DNA from: Marisediminitalea lipolytica
GTDB taxonomy: Bacteria > Pseudomonadota > Gammaproteobacteria > Enterobacterales > Alteromonadaceae
Length of the DNA: 64,000 bases
Assembly: GCF_001758465.1 (NCBI RefSeq)
Contig: NZ_MJIC01000014.1
Span: forward strand, 1 to 64,000
Direction of reading: 5' to 3'
The notes beneath the pieces were generated by a model, which was given only the letters and a program-made list of their open reading frames with translations, was not told the origin of the DNA and ran no database searches. This document shows, piece by piece, positions 8,881 to 17,956 of the stretch. Position numbers and translations under genes: made by a program. Position 1 is the stretch's first letter. Each line of letters starts with the position of its first letter.

Positions 8881-9465
8881 TTAACCCAGCAACTCGTCAA
8901 TTGTCGACTTCAGTTTGGTGAGTGAAGCATCATCCAGGCAAAACACAACCCGCATGGTAAAAGATGACACCTGAATATCAAACTTTACTTCCATAACTAA
9001 ACTGTGTTGCCAGTCGTATTGCGAGAAGTCGCTTTTTTGCGGCGCAAACAGGGTTGGCATTTGCAGGTTAGTTGCCAGCTCGAGTTGCTCGGATAACCCG
9101 GCCAGGCAGGCACCAGCCAGAATATTCGACAACTCCAGGATCGTTTCCTTAATATCATTGTCAGAAAGCGGCTGTTCGTACTCCAGCAGTTCAGCGACTT
9201 CCTCCAGGCCACTTTGGGTCAGAATTGACATCACTTCACCGTGGATATCACCCATAAATGACTGCCTGGTATAGTAAGACTGCTGATTATGACTCACTAA
9301 TTCGTAGAGTCCGGTAGGCGTTACGGCGGTAATATTGGGAATGGAAATGCCAATTTTAGTTTCGATCAGGTGAGCCAGACTATTGGCCGCCTGACCCATA
9401 GAAATATTCATGAGTTCCTGCAACGCGTCGCGTTGGTCTTCGGATAAGGCGATAACGTCGTTCAT
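8881..9465 (-). CDS. CheC-like chemotaxis phosphatase family protein
   Basis: A 194-residue protein of the CheC/CheX/FliY phosphatase family, whose members dephosphorylate CheY-like receivers. Both E-x2-N active-site motifs of a true CheC are present: E17-L-M-N20 in QELMNISMGQA and E111-L-S-N114 in ILELSNILAGA. The start ATG overlaps the stop of the response regulator gene in an ATGA, so the two are translationally coupled. The neighbouring receiver is therefore its obvious target. There are no chemotaxis genes nearby, which suggests a non-motility phosphorelay. Confidence 0.85.
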   Translation of the reverse strand: MNDVIALSEDQRDALQELMNISMGQAANSLAHLIETKIGISIPNITAVTPTGLYELVSHNQQSYYTRQSFMGDIHGEVMSILTQSGLEEVAELLEYEQPLSDNDIKETILELSNILAGACLAGLSEQLELATNLQMPTLFAPQKSDFSQYDWQHSLVMEVKFDIQVSSFTMRVVFCLDDASLTKLKSTIDELLG

Positions 9466-9827
9466 AAATAACCCAGTTCGAATAAGGTCATGGCCAGTTC
9501 TTCTTTATCCAACGGTTTACGCAAAAAGCGTTTGGCACCTAAAGACATTACTGTTCGCTGTTTTTCCGGCTGAAAATCTGCACTAATAACAATTACGTCC
9601 GGTGATGAGGGTTGTTCTGACAGGTATTCAAGTACGCCCACACCATCTACCTCAGGCATGGTTAAATCCAGTAATACCAGTTGCACGGGGGATTGTGCCA
9701 GAATATCAATGGCCTCTTTGCCGTTAGTCGCTTCAAACAGGGTAGTTTCTAACTCTGGCGGTAAAGCGCGGATAACACTTCGCCTGGAAAGCTTGGAATC
9801 ATCAGCCACCAGTACTGTTAAACTCAT
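9462..9827 (-). CDS. Stand-alone CheY-like response regulator receiver
   Basis: A 121-residue single receiver domain with the acidic pair D9-D10, the phosphoacceptor D54 in LLDLTMPEVDG, the conserved Ser in VISAD, and the lysine in LRKPL. It has no output domain, so it probably signals by protein contact. It is the first gene of a leftward run with the CheC-like protein and the histidine kinase, and likely the kinase's substrate and the phosphatase's target. Confidence 0.92.
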   Translation of the reverse strand: MSLTVLVADDSKLSRRSVIRALPPELETTLFEATNGKEAIDILAQSPVQLVLLDLTMPEVDGVGVLEYLSEQPSSPDVIVISADFQPEKQRTVMSLGAKRFLRKPLDKEELAMTLFELGYL

Positions 9828-10059
9828 AAAACACTCCCAAAACCGATTTACGTTAAGTATTTGCTATTTTCACAATCCTGCAAGTTTGATAGCTCCGTTT
9901 TTAGCCAGCTATTGCGTGAAAATGGTGCATGGAGATGCAGTCTGAATCATCGTTAATGGCTGATTATTAAGGGGAAATGGATTGAATTAGGCGGAGTGGT
10001 AGGGGCTGGTAGCGCCGACGGTAAAAATACCGCCGGCGAGGTGTCAGCTAAAGCCGCGC

Positions 10060-11937
10060 TTAACGTTTACGGCGAATAAAGTCGGCCAGCTTGCTGCCGT
10101 TAATCAGCTTAAAGTTTTGCGGAGCGGATGGCATCACATTTCGGCCATCCTGCACCACCATCAGGCCCTGGGGAAACTTTTCGCCCATTGCCATGCTGGT
10201 AACTTCCAGACCGTCGGTTTCAGAAACACCATCAATATGTTCATCGGCATTAATTCCGATGCGAAAGGTACCTAACAGGCGGTTGCCATCATCGAGTGCA
10301 TACACGGCAAAACGGCTATTGCCCTGGCTCGATGCCACCAGATAACGCCTGGCGTCCAGTTCGTAAATTCCCATACCTTCAATATCAGCAGCAACGCCAT
10401 TACCAATGCGGGCAATCAGGCCAGGCTCACTCAGTAACATGGATAAATCTTTCTGCCAGATACCAACGGCTTCTTCGCCCATGTACACCATTTTATTAGT
10501 GTCATCTACCACGCAACCTTCAGGCTGACTGGGCAGGGTAAATTCAGTCATCAGACTGGCTACCGGCTGGTTATCCTGATACCCCAGGGCGTACTGTTGA
10601 TAGCGGCCATCGGTATCATTAACAAAAATAACTAACTCACCATCAATAACGCCGCTACACAACCCGTAAACGTCAGATAAAGTGGTTGGCAGCTCTGCTA
10701 CGTGGGTTACTACACCTGACGAGGCAATGTCATAGACTGACAGGGTCTGGGAAGAGCGGTTACTTGCCACTGCCAGATCTTTTTTGCCCGTTGGGGTGCT
10801 AACCTGATAGCGCACATCTACATTATTAACCCTGCCGGTAGGCAGTGATTGCAACAGCTCTCCCTGCAATGAATACACATTCAGACCGTACTTTTTATCC
10901 GTACCCAGAACCAGGCTTGCCTCAGGATTGGCTTTGTTTATCCAGATGGCCGGATCATCAGCCGCGTCACCATAGCGATTTACCGGCGTGGTTTGAATAT
11001 CAGCGGTTAGCGTGGTTACCTGCTCCTTTTCCGCTATCAGGGGCGCTGTATTTTTTAACCGGCCGGTTAGCAGCTCTCCTGATGCTTCATCAAACAGGCC
11101 CACATAAATCAGCTCTGGTGTACTGGCCACACTGACTGATTTAAGTTCACGCTGCGTTGTTAACGGCCAGGTAAAGTTGTGTTTACCGCGTTCATAAAGT
11201 GCAGGCTCATCGGTGGCCACCACAAAGTAGCGTCCATCTTTCAGGGCGGCGACAGATTCTATTTCCGGGCCTGAGGCAAAGTAATCCAGAGTGCGGGTGT
11301 TTTCGCCTTCGGCGTCACCGCTGTATTGCCATACACCGGTTTCTTCTTCAGTGATAAGTAGCGTGTTGCTGGCATCACTAACGGCACAGGCCGATAGGTT
11401 GGGCCCGACCATCATCTGTCGTATTGGGGTTAATGCCCAGTCTGGCGTGCTGGTTACCAGGTAGTGTGACATCATGCCACGGGCGTCAGAGCTAAACAGG
11501 TGTAACTCGTCATCCTGACGACTCAGACAAATGGTTTCACGATCAGCCACCTCAGACCCAATGCTGGCATGTAACGTAAATTCACCGTTTGTTGTGTTCA
11601 GGGTGGCGAGGTGCAGGGCCGACGTGTTTTGATCAATAGCGGCAACAATGATAGTGCTGTCCGAGCCTGGCAGGGGGCGCCAGTCAGCCTGAGCTATGTG
11701 ACCGGGCAGGCGGGAAAGTTGCTGACCCTCAGGTGACAGCCATATTAACCCCGTAGCCTCACTGGTTACCAGATAGCCTTGCAAATGATCGCTGACTACC
11801 GGTTTTAAACTTTCGCCAGCCACCGCAATCGGACTGAGTGTAAAGGTTTCAGCTATGTCTTTTGCCGGTTCGCTAACAGAGCAGGCGCTCATCACCAGAC
11901 TGGTAAGTAATGGCAGGGTAAATTTCAGGGCTTTCAT
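10060..11937 (-). CDS. Beta-propeller phytase, tandem-domain lipoprotein
   Basis: A 625-residue protein with a lipoprotein signal peptide (lipobox LVMSAC, Cys19), so anchored on the cell surface side. The C-terminal half (about residues 320-625) carries the hallmark calcium-binding phytase motifs YGDAADDPAIWI and NNVDVRY, and GTDKKYGLNVY. The N-terminal half looks like a second, less complete propeller, as in known dual-domain phytases. Beta-propeller phytases release phosphate from inositol hexakisphosphate. It overlaps the preceding phosphatase gene by ATGA and belongs to the operon starting with the TonB receptor. Likely induced by phosphate starvation, given the PhoB box at 15731-15750. 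Confidence 0.93.
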   Translation of the reverse strand: MKALKFTLPLLTSLVMSACSVSEPAKDIAETFTLSPIAVAGESLKPVVSDHLQGYLVTSEATGLIWLSPEGQQLSRLPGHIAQADWRPLPGSDSTIIVAAIDQNTSALHLATLNTTNGEFTLHASIGSEVADRETICLSRQDDELHLFSSDARGMMSHYLVTSTPDWALTPIRQMMVGPNLSACAVSDASNTLLITEEETGVWQYSGDAEGENTRTLDYFASGPEIESVAALKDGRYFVVATDEPALYERGKHNFTWPLTTQRELKSVSVASTPELIYVGLFDEASGELLTGRLKNTAPLIAEKEQVTTLTADIQTTPVNRYGDAADDPAIWINKANPEASLVLGTDKKYGLNVYSLQGELLQSLPTGRVNNVDVRYQVSTPTGKKDLAVASNRSSQTLSVYDIASSGVVTHVAELPTTLSDVYGLCSGVIDGELVIFVNDTDGRYQQYALGYQDNQPVASLMTEFTLPSQPEGCVVDDTNKMVYMGEEAVGIWQKDLSMLLSEPGLIARIGNGVAADIEGMGIYELDARRYLVASSQGNSRFAVYALDDGNRLLGTFRIGINADEHIDGVSETDGLEVTSMAMGEKFPQGLMVVQDGRNVMPSAPQNFKLINGSKLADFIRRKR

Positions 11938-12935
11938 TGGGCGTTGCTCCCGGCTTTGTTTAACTGATACTGATAGATAACGTCACCGTGATCATCGATA
12001 AATTCTAACGTGGTGTGCTGCTGATTGACTCTGACCACAGCAAAGCCTGCTGAGGATTTGGCAAATGCGGTAAATTCACGCTGAGCAACCGGGCGGATTT
12101 CAGAGCCACCGCCAGAAACAAAGTGCTCAACACTGCGCCCCTGGGGCTGATTGTGTTGTAAATCATGCTCGTGGCCAGCAATGTAGGCGTCTACCTGGTA
12201 TTTTTCTAACAGTGGTTCAATTATGCCGCGTACGGCTGCGGTTTTACCGTAGCGCTTACCGCTTGAGTACAGTGGGTGGTGGCCAATAACAATGGTCCAG
12301 TCGGCATTTTCATTACGCTTCAGCGTCTTTTCAAACCACGCCAGTTGCGCCTGGCTATCCTGGCGCTGGGTTTCGGCGTACTTTTCTTCGTGCTGATAAT
12401 CCGGGTTCAGAGGATTGGTATCTAAAAACACCAGGTGTAACGAGCCACCGTCTTCCAGCGGAATTAATTTATCAAAATACTGGGCCGGCATGTTCCAGCG
12501 ACGACTGACCTTTGAATAGTCAATTTGTGCCTGCCAGTTACCGCGGTAGTCGTGGTTACCCAGAACTACATACCAGTCGATAAATAAGTGTGGTCCCTGA
12601 TAAATAGCTTCGTAAGACGTTTGCCAGTAGGGATCGTTAACCGAGGCAACACCATTACTGTAAAAATTATCGCCGGTAGAAATAATCATGTCGGCGTCAA
12701 ACTGGTAAGACGCAATGTCCATCCATTTGGCTACACTGCGCTGTGCAAAGTGGCCGTTGCGGCCCCAGTCTCCCACTACCAGAAAAGTGTAGCCATTGTC
12801 GGCGTCATCCACCGCAGAGGTAATGGTATTCGTTTGGTAATAACGCTCATCATAGCTGACGGGATTAGCCGCTTCTGCGGCCATAAGTCCGGCAGAAAAC
12901 AATGCGGTAAGCGTAACAAGGTGTGTAAGTTTCAT
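11934..12935 (-). CDS. Secreted purple-acid-phosphatase-like metallophosphoesterase
   Basis: A 333-residue enzyme with an N-terminal signal peptide (MKLTHLVTLTALFSAGLMA). The calcineurin-like metal-site motifs appear in order: GDWGR, GDNFYSNG, GNHDYRGN, GHHPLYSSG and GHEHDLQ, as in tartrate-resistant (type 5) acid phosphatases. It would remove phosphate from organic esters in the periplasm or outside. The start at 12935 has AAGG 7 bases upstream; an in-frame ATG at 12950 would add five residues. It sits between the TonB receptor and phytase genes, so it may finish the dephosphorylation of inositol phosphates that the phytase begins. Confidence 0.9.
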   Translation of the reverse strand: MKLTHLVTLTALFSAGLMAAEAANPVSYDERYYQTNTITSAVDDADNGYTFLVVGDWGRNGHFAQRSVAKWMDIASYQFDADMIISTGDNFYSNGVASVNDPYWQTSYEAIYQGPHLFIDWYVVLGNHDYRGNWQAQIDYSKVSRRWNMPAQYFDKLIPLEDGGSLHLVFLDTNPLNPDYQHEEKYAETQRQDSQAQLAWFEKTLKRNENADWTIVIGHHPLYSSGKRYGKTAAVRGIIEPLLEKYQVDAYIAGHEHDLQHNQPQGRSVEHFVSGGGSEIRPVAQREFTAFAKSSAGFAVVRVNQQHTTLEFIDDHGDVIYQYQLNKAGSNAQ

Positions 12936-12953
12936 TGAAAACCTTAGCATGCA

Positions 12954-12980
12954 GGCGGGCCTCAGCCCGCCTTGTTTTTT
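12954..12980. terminator. Intercistronic hairpin between the TonB receptor and phosphatase genes
   Basis: GGCGGGC (12954-12960) and GCCCGCC (12965-12971) form a GC-rich stem with a 4-base loop. A T-run follows only on the plus strand. On the coding (minus) strand it sits between two genes of one operon, where it could reduce read-through or protect the receptor mRNA. Confidence 0.5.
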
Positions 12981-12989
12981 ACAGAGTGA

Positions 12990-15683
12990 TTAAAGCTGCC
13001 AGTTAAAGCCAATTTCAAAAGTACGGCCGTACTCTTCGTACTGGGCGTTTTGGCTACGACGGTCAAAGTAGTGATAGTAAGGCTCGTTGTTGATATTAAC
13101 GGCGTTAAAATACACGGTCAGATCGTCGTTGATGAAGTATTTACCCATAAAGTCGAATTGCTGGTGAGCGTCTTCCATACGCAGCATGTCACCGTCGATT
13201 TCTTCGAGGTTTTTGCTCTTGTAGGTCATGGCCAGACGTAAGCTCCAGCTGTTATCTTCGTAACCTACTGTCAGGTTACCTACGGTATCAGACTGATTTG
13301 GCAGGCTGGTTTTGTACTCTTCACCGTCTACCAGGGTAGTCGCATCTGACGATGAGAACGTGCCGTTAGCAGATAACAGCAGGCCGTTATCAAAGGCTTT
13401 AACCCAGGAAAGTTCCAGACCAGTCAGGTCAGCAGACTCACCATTACGCGGCTGAATGACTTCGTCATAGCCTTCCCAGCCAGCAGTGCCGGCCATGTCG
13501 GCATAAATCACAAAGTTATCAATCTTTTTGTAGAACAAGCCAGCAGACAGCACACCAATCTGACCTGGATAATATTCTACCGACAGATCATAGTTATCAG
13601 ACTCATAAGGCAGTAACTGCGGGTTACCCACTTCGGCTTCACGCTCGGTAACAAACACGCCATCATCTTCTTCGGTCTTGCTTTCGATGATCTGGAACGC
13701 CGCTGATTCTTCAAAGCCCGGGCGCGAAATGGTCTGGGTAAAGGCACCACGTACAATCAGTTTGTCTGAAATGTTGTACTTAACGTTAACGCTGGGCAGG
13801 AAGTGATCGTAGCTGCGATCGGCCTGCCAGGCAGTATTGACCACTTCTTCAACATCGTTTTGCTCGTCTTCTACCAGTTCTACACGCATACCGCTGGTAT
13901 CAAAGTCGGTTTTTTCGTATCGCACACCGGCAACAATGTGGACGTCATTGATATCGAACGTGCCCATAAAGTAAGCGGCAAAGATATCTTCGTTGGACTC
14001 ATAAGAGGCACCGTTAGATTCCAGCTCAGAGTCTAGCTCTGCCAGCTCAAGGCCGGCTCTGTTCTGGTTGAAATAAGTGCGCATGGCACCGCGGTTAAGA
14101 CCCGGTCCAAAATTGCCTAAGCCCCAGTCCACGTCACCCGCAGAAAACTGGCTGGCGTCCATGTCATCAAAATCGCCGTCATAAATGTAGATGTTGCTGT
14201 CTACGGTTTTCTTACGGCTACGGTATTTCACACCCGCTTTGATTTCGCTTAAGTACGGATCGTTCGCGAAGGTTTTGCTGAGGTTAGCCTTAATGCTGTT
14301 TTCAGTGTCTTTGGTGTAGTTGTCTTCAAAGCTGATTTCGTCAACTTCGTAGTTGTTAAAGTCATTAACCGAGTCAGCATAGGTGATGGTAGGGATAACC
14401 CGCTCCATGTCACCAACAATGCTGTCATCTTCGGTGATAAAGGTGTAGTAAAGTGCATCCGGCTCGTCTTCGTCAGACTTGGCATAACCTAACTGATAAT
14501 CCAGGGTCCATTCACCAATGATGTGCTCACCACCGGCGGCAATGGTTAAAATAGACTGTTCTTCGTAACGGTCTTTCGACTCACGCTCAACTTCAGAATC
14601 TTCACCATCAAATACGAAGGTATTACGCTGGCGGTATTCTTCATCGGAAAACTCGCTGTACAGGGTGCGCAGGAAATAAGAATTGTTATAGTCCGGACGG
14701 TAATCCAGGTTTAACGCCGCACCTAAACGCTCACGGGTAATGGTGTAGTGGCGCTGTTCGATTTCGTCATCGGCATTTGACTCGATGTTATCAGAGCCAA
14801 AGTCACGTTTCAGGTAAGACAGTGCTGCGGCCACACCAAAAGTGTCGTTCCACAGATTAGTGTAGGTACCGGAAAGCTTGGGACTGGTTTTATCACGCAG
14901 TTCATTCTGACTGAGCTGGCCCGACAGGCTGGCCGTTTGGCCTTTACGGTCGAATGCGCTTACCGATTTAACTTCTACTGAACCACCAATGGCATCGGCG
15001 TCCATATCAGAGGTGACCGACTTAGATACTTCCAGTGTCTGGATCAGCTCAGAGGGAATGACGTCAAGCGCTACCGAACGGACGCCACCTTCAGGCGAAG
15101 GCACGTTAAGACCGTTAATAGTGACGTTGTTGAGGTTAGGATCGATACCGCGAATACCAACAAAGCGGCCTTCGCCCTGGTCTCGCTCGATAGATAAGCC
15201 AGGCAGACGTTGCAATGATTCTGCGGCGTTTTGATCCGGGAACTGACCAATCGCATCGGCAGAAACAATCGATTTAATGTTGTCAGCCATGCGCTGCTGG
15301 TTGATAGCGCTGGCCTGACCGCCACGCTGACCACGCACCATCACTTCCTCAAGAGACTCATTCGCGCCTTCAAGGGTAATAACCGGTGTAATGTTTTCGC
15401 CTTCAGTAAGGGTAATTTTACGGGTGACCGGTTCAGCCCCTAAATAAGACACAACCAGGGTGTAATCGCCCGCGGGTAAATTATTAAAGCGGAAGGTGCC
15501 GTCACGGCGGGATTCGGTTTCTTTGTTAAGTTCGGTGATAACAATTTTAGCACCAGCGAATACGCGATCCTGTGCTTGATTGGTTAGCTGACCAATAAGG
15601 CCGGCATTATCAGCAGCAACCGCTGCAAAAGAGCAGCAAACGGTACTTACCGCTAACGCCAGACCAGAAATACGATGATTCAT
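12990..15683 (-). CDS. TonB-dependent outer-membrane receptor, probably for inositol phosphates
   Basis: An 897-residue receptor with a signal peptide (to about residue 24), an N-terminal carboxypeptidase-regulatory-like beta-sandwich (about 25-110), a candidate TonB box around EEVMVRGQR, a plug domain with LQRLPGLSIERDQGEGRFVGI-type sequence, and a C-terminal beta-barrel ending in an aromatic/hydrophobic strand. It belongs to the large carbohydrate/organic-solute receptor group common in Alteromonadales. Because the next two genes encode a phosphatase and a phytase, it most likely imports phytate or its breakdown products. That substrate is inferred from context only. A PhoB box lies about 50 bases upstream of the start. 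Confidence 0.92.
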   Translation of the reverse strand: MNHRISGLALAVSTVCCSFAAVAADNAGLIGQLTNQAQDRVFAGAKIVITELNKETESRRDGTFRFNNLPAGDYTLVVSYLGAEPVTRKITLTEGENITPVITLEGANESLEEVMVRGQRGGQASAINQQRMADNIKSIVSADAIGQFPDQNAAESLQRLPGLSIERDQGEGRFVGIRGIDPNLNNVTINGLNVPSPEGGVRSVALDVIPSELIQTLEVSKSVTSDMDADAIGGSVEVKSVSAFDRKGQTASLSGQLSQNELRDKTSPKLSGTYTNLWNDTFGVAAALSYLKRDFGSDNIESNADDEIEQRHYTITRERLGAALNLDYRPDYNNSYFLRTLYSEFSDEEYRQRNTFVFDGEDSEVERESKDRYEEQSILTIAAGGEHIIGEWTLDYQLGYAKSDEDEPDALYYTFITEDDSIVGDMERVIPTITYADSVNDFNNYEVDEISFEDNYTKDTENSIKANLSKTFANDPYLSEIKAGVKYRSRKKTVDSNIYIYDGDFDDMDASQFSAGDVDWGLGNFGPGLNRGAMRTYFNQNRAGLELAELDSELESNGASYESNEDIFAAYFMGTFDINDVHIVAGVRYEKTDFDTSGMRVELVEDEQNDVEEVVNTAWQADRSYDHFLPSVNVKYNISDKLIVRGAFTQTISRPGFEESAAFQIIESKTEEDDGVFVTEREAEVGNPQLLPYESDNYDLSVEYYPGQIGVLSAGLFYKKIDNFVIYADMAGTAGWEGYDEVIQPRNGESADLTGLELSWVKAFDNGLLLSANGTFSSSDATTLVDGEEYKTSLPNQSDTVGNLTVGYEDNSWSLRLAMTYKSKNLEEIDGDMLRMEDAHQQFDFMGKYFINDDLTVYFNAVNINNEPYYHYFDRRSQNAQYEEYGRTFEIGFNWQL

Positions 15684-15730
15684 GTGTGTTCTCTTAAGTT
15701 GTGTGTGTTGGTCGCTACCCTAGAAAGCAA

Positions 15731-15750
15731 AAATGACAAATCTATGACGC
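15731..15750 (-). promoter_or_regulatory. PhoB box (candidate) upstream of the phytate operon
   Basis: On the minus strand this reads GTCATAGATTTGTCAT, two GTCAT half-sites spaced exactly 11 bases apart, as in the PhoB consensus CTGTCAT-A/T-rich-CTGTCAT. It lies 50-65 bases before the TonB receptor start in the right orientation. It implies induction of the receptor, phosphatase and phytase genes when phosphate is scarce. Confidence 0.7.
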
Positions 15751-15991
15751 GAGTGTGGAGGAGTGTTTGAAAAACCAGCGAAAAGGGCTGAAAAGGGACT
15801 TTTTGCAAACTGCCTGAGCTAAAAAGACCCCCTTTTAACTTTATGTTTATTAACGATAAATACTCAAAAAAATCGCTTTTATGCGGATGTCTATCATCTC
15901 AGTGTCATATTACTGAGCCAGAATGACCCCTATGCTTATTCGCAAACAAATTAACAATAATGACTGCGGTTAACAGCAAACAGGTAAGAGT

Positions 15992-16891
15992 ATGGATTTT
16001 AGTTTATTAACACGGCACCGGGGACTACTGGCATTTGTCATGCTGGTTTTTGGTCTGGCGGTGACACTTTGTATTAGTAATGGTCAGTTAAAGGATATGG
16101 CTGATGTGGAATGGCTGGATGTCATTGGCGAGGGCAGTGTTTGCCTGCTGACATTGTGCTGGATAACCGCTGTTATGATGAGCCGTCCGCCGGGTAAGGT
16201 GACCGGTTTGCTGGTGGCAGGCCTGAGCTTTTTTAATTTCTCAGCACTGTTAGATGTGTTTGACGAATTTACTTTTTACAGTGATGCAGTGCACTGGCTG
16301 AGCGTCGTGGAGTCGATTCCGGCTGCCGTGGGCATGGTGGTAATGAGTGTGGCCCTGTATTTCTGGCACCAGGAACAACTGGCTTTAAACAAGCAACTGC
16401 AGCGCCGTGAGATGTGGTATCGCGCCCACGATCAAATCGATGTGATCACCCAGTTATATCGTGCCGATTATTGGCGGGCCCGCGCAATGGAACTGCAAGA
16501 GCAGGGTGTGGAAGCAGCCGTGGTAGTACTGGATATTAATGACTTCTCGGAGTTTAACCTACGCTACGGCCATGCCGAAGGCGACCGTTTCTTACGCGAA
16601 ATATCGCAACTGATCGTAATGAATCTGCGTGCTGTGGATTTGGCCTGCCGCTACGCCGGCGATCGTTTTGTTATCCTGATGCCTGAAATTGGCGCTGGCC
16701 AGGCTGAGGAGTTTGCCAAACAATTAGAGTGCAGCGTACGTAACGTTGCTTTTAAGAGTGGCGGTCAGACAACAGCAATTTTCCATTCAGTACGCAGTGT
16801 GTGCGGGCAGTTACAACAACAGGTCACGCTGGCTGAAATGCTCTGTGGGCTGAATCGCCAGCTTGATGAGTCTTCTCAACAGGTTGCCTGA
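15992..16891 (+). CDS. Membrane-bound GGDEF-domain protein with degenerate active site
   Basis: A 299-residue protein with four predicted transmembrane segments in the first 130 residues, a short linker and a C-terminal GGDEF domain. The fold is recognisable (VVVLDINDFSEFNLRYGHAEGD) but the signature loop reads YAGDRF instead of GGDEF/GGEEF, losing the essential fourth-position glutamate. It is therefore probably not an active diguanylate cyclase and may act as a c-di-GMP or GTP sensor. Its stop overlaps the start of the AraC regulator gene (TGATG), so the two are translationally coupled and probably work together. It is divergent from the phytate operon. Confidence 0.82.
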   Translation: MDFSLLTRHRGLLAFVMLVFGLAVTLCISNGQLKDMADVEWLDVIGEGSVCLLTLCWITAVMMSRPPGKVTGLLVAGLSFFNFSALLDVFDEFTFYSDAVHWLSVVESIPAAVGMVVMSVALYFWHQEQLALNKQLQRREMWYRAHDQIDVITQLYRADYWRARAMELQEQGVEAAVVVLDINDFSEFNLRYGHAEGDRFLREISQLIVMNLRAVDLACRYAGDRFVILMPEIGAGQAEEFAKQLECSVRNVAFKSGGQTTAIFHSVRSVCGQLQQQVTLAEMLCGLNRQLDESSQQVA

Positions 16892-17895
16892 TGCCGCATA
16901 ACCAGTTGCTTACCCGTACGGATAAATCCCTGCCAGCCAGACAGCTTGCCCGCAGCCTGGTGCAGGTAGCTGTGGCCCGTGGTGCTGATGAAAATAAGCT
17001 ACTGCGCGGAACGGGTATATTTAGCGAAGACTTAGTGACTGCAAAAGCGCTAAGCTGTATTCAGCTGCAGCGATTAGCGGTGAATGCTGCGCAGCACAGT
17101 AAAGGCTTCGACCTGGCTTTTCAGTTTGGCCATCACCTGGTTTCGGCTTTCGTTAATGATGCGTTACCCTATTTTACCCATGCCCGGGACTTTGCTGAAT
17201 GCCTGCGCGGGCTGGCGTCTTTTCAGACCCGGTTATGTCCTTTTGTTTCGGCTTATCGCTATGAAGATGGCGACGACGTGTTACTGGTGCTGCAGGATGC
17301 CATGGGCAGTGGAAAACAGTTCCGGTTCATGGCCGAAGCGTATTGTGCTGCGCTGGTGGCACTGGCGCGTCATTGCACCGGTAAGCGACTGGCATTTCAT
17401 TTTACTTTTCCGTTTGCACGGCCCAGACACATCCAGGAATACGAAGAAGGGCTGGGCTTTAGAATTGCCTTTGATCAGCCCTTCTTTACCATCCGGGTAA
17501 GTCGGCAAGCACTTAAAACGCCCTGTATTCAACACAATCGAGCGTTTAAACAGTTTGCTCTGCAGCGTTTTCTGGAACAGCGCGAATACCGCCTGACGCT
17601 GTTGGATGCCGTGCGCTTTCATCTGCGACGCTCAGCTAGTTCTACGTTGCCTGACATTGCTCGGGTGCTGGGTTTAAGCCCGGCGTCGCTAAAACGAAAG
17701 CTGGCTGAGCACGACACCACCTTCAGTCTGTTGCACGATGATATTCGCCGTCAGCAAGCCATATATTACCTGCAGGTACAAAAACTCAATAACGAGCAAA
17801 GTGCGCTAAAAATGGCCTTTAGTGACCTGACTAATTTCCGTCGGGCAGTAAAGCGCTGGACCGGGCTTACTCCAAGCCAGTTGCGCGAAGCCTGA
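16891..17895 (+). CDS. AraC-family transcriptional regulator (OruR/ArgR-like)
   Basis: A 334-residue regulator with an N-terminal 'arabinose-binding-like' domain of the PF12625 type (about residues 20-200) and a C-terminal AraC double helix-turn-helix. The second contains LPDIARVLGLSPASLKRKLAEHD and FSDLTNFRRAVKRWTGLTPSQLR. The length fits this subfamily. It is coupled by a one-base overlap to the GGDEF-like membrane protein gene, which is unusual and suggests that the membrane protein tunes the regulator or shares its signal. Targets unknown. The convergent maeB terminator lies just downstream. Confidence 0.88.
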   Translation: MPHNQLLTRTDKSLPARQLARSLVQVAVARGADENKLLRGTGIFSEDLVTAKALSCIQLQRLAVNAAQHSKGFDLAFQFGHHLVSAFVNDALPYFTHARDFAECLRGLASFQTRLCPFVSAYRYEDGDDVLLVLQDAMGSGKQFRFMAEAYCAALVALARHCTGKRLAFHFTFPFARPRHIQEYEEGLGFRIAFDQPFFTIRVSRQALKTPCIQHNRAFKQFALQRFLEQREYRLTLLDAVRFHLRRSASSTLPDIARVLGLSPASLKRKLAEHDTTFSLLHDDIRRQQAIYYLQVQKLNNEQSALKMAFSDLTNFRRAVKRWTGLTPSQLREA

Positions 17896-17905
17896 GTACT
17901 GCTCA

Positions 17906-17935
17906 AACAAAAATGCCATCCTGGAGGATGGCATT
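17906..17935 (-). terminator. Intrinsic terminator of maeB
   Basis: On the minus strand AATGCCATCC pairs with GGATGGCATT (17926-17935 with 17912-17921) around a 4-base loop and is followed by TTTGTTTG. It ends the maeB transcript and may also slow read-through from the opposing AraC gene. Confidence 0.75.
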
Positions 17936-17956
17936 CGTATCAGCAAACCATAGCCG

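Noticed and set aside
15902..15919. A second Pho-box-like sequence facing the GGDEF gene
   Set aside because: Only the first half-site fits; the second diverges, so it is not listed as a feature.
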